NCBI GenBank assembly: GCA_964655245.1
Contig: CAZZLQ010000039.1
Span: forward strand, 1 to 23,043
DNA: 23,043 bases
Direction of reading: 5' to 3'
From: JBEIHI01 sp964655245
Lineage (GTDB): Bacteria; Bdellovibrionota; UBA2394
Shown here: one piece after another, positions 22,830-23,043 of the stretch
Position numbering within the stretch: the stretch's first letter is position 1
How the letters are laid out: every line of letters starts with the position of its first letter
Translations under genes and position numbers: made by a program
The notes under the pieces: model-generated
Database searches by the model: none
Told to the model about the DNA's origin: nothing
What the model saw: the letters and a program-made list of their open reading frames with translations, nothing else

Positions 22830-23043
22830 ATGAAAACACCATTTTTTCTGTCTTTGATCGCTCTCAGCCTCACCCTTGCTGGTTGTCAGAAATCAACCCA
22901 AGAAGGTCAGGCAAAAAAGGAAGTTAATCTCGCTATTTGGTCCAATTATGTGACCGAAGACATGTTGGCTCGATTCACCCAGGAAACGGGCTATAAAGTG
23001 ATCATTTCCAACTACTCCTCCAATGAAGAGCTGCTTGCAAAGC
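22830..23043 (+). CDS. potD: Polyamine-binding lipoprotein PotD (3' end outside window)
   Basis: The substrate-binding protein of the polyamine importer, cut by the right edge after 71 codons. The N-terminus is a lipoprotein signal peptide (KTPFFLSLIALSLTLAGC) with lipobox LAGC, so it should be lipid-anchored at Cys19 rather than free in the periplasm as in E. coli. The following VNLAIWSNYVTEDMLARFTQETGYKVIISNYSSNEELLAK matches the first strand and helices of PotD/PotF-type proteins. It is divergent from potABC instead of downstream of potC. Whether the ligand is spermidine or putrescine cannot be told from this fragment. Confidence 0.88.
   Translation, partial: MKTPFFLSLIALSLTLAGCQKSTQEGQAKKEVNLAIWSNYVTEDMLARFTQETGYKVIISNYSSNEELLAK

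Noticed and set aside
1..23043. Defence island, CRISPR array, transposon or prophage
   Set aside because: No repeats, transposase, integrase or defence-type domains are visible. All genes belong to flagellar, metabolic or transport families or are single hypotheticals.

Overview
The window (about 23 kb, moderate GC) reads as a chromosomal segment of a flagellated Gram-negative bacterium. The flagellar gene order, the sigma-54-type regulator and the exported lipoproteins fit a deltaproteobacterial or Bdellovibrio-like lineage. That placement is inference from gene content, not a database result. I see no mobile element, CRISPR array, tRNA or rRNA.

Region 1 (positions 1-15017, all minus strand) is one long, tightly packed flagellar cluster. 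In transcription order it encodes an exported TPR-repeat protein, a soluble histidine kinase, an NtrC-type sigma-54 activator, FlgB, FlgC, FliE, FliF, FliG, FliH, FliI, FliJ, a MotE/YlxF-like protein, FliK, FlgD, a TIGR02530-type flagellar operon protein and FlgE (cut by the window edge). These supply the proximal rod, MS ring, rotor switch, export ATPase complex, hook-length control and hook. Most junctions overlap or are a few bases long, which suggests one transcript with translational coupling. A good sigma-54 promoter (TGGCATTTGACTTGCT, minus strand, 15032-15047) lies at the head of the cluster, so the encoded activator may control its own operon.

Region 2 (15018-15179) is the divergent control region. 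It holds the sigma-54 element and, upstream of it, short palindromes and a CTTTGAC direct repeat that could be activator sites.

Region 3 (15180-18187, plus strand) encodes MazG, a TIGR02757/DUF2400 protein, an unrecognised exported protein, a possible 64-residue protein and a PhhA-type pterin carbinolamine dehydratase. The last gene overlaps tail to tail with a minus-strand DUF493 (YbeD-like) gene.

Region 4 (18555-22766, minus strand) is an apparent operon potA-potB-potC-nitrilase-apt, with every junction overlapping. It joins a spermidine/putrescine-type ABC importer to a Nit-type amidohydrolase and adenine phosphoribosyltransferase. The binding-protein gene potD starts divergently at 22830 and runs off the right edge.

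Most of the window is well-known biology. The parts most worth a second look are the regulatory head of the flagellar cluster (a PflA-like exported TPR protein plus a sensor-less kinase and its regulator, behind a sigma-54 promoter almost touching the start codon), the signal peptide of the MotE-like protein encoded inside fliJ, and the potABC-nitrilase-apt linkage.
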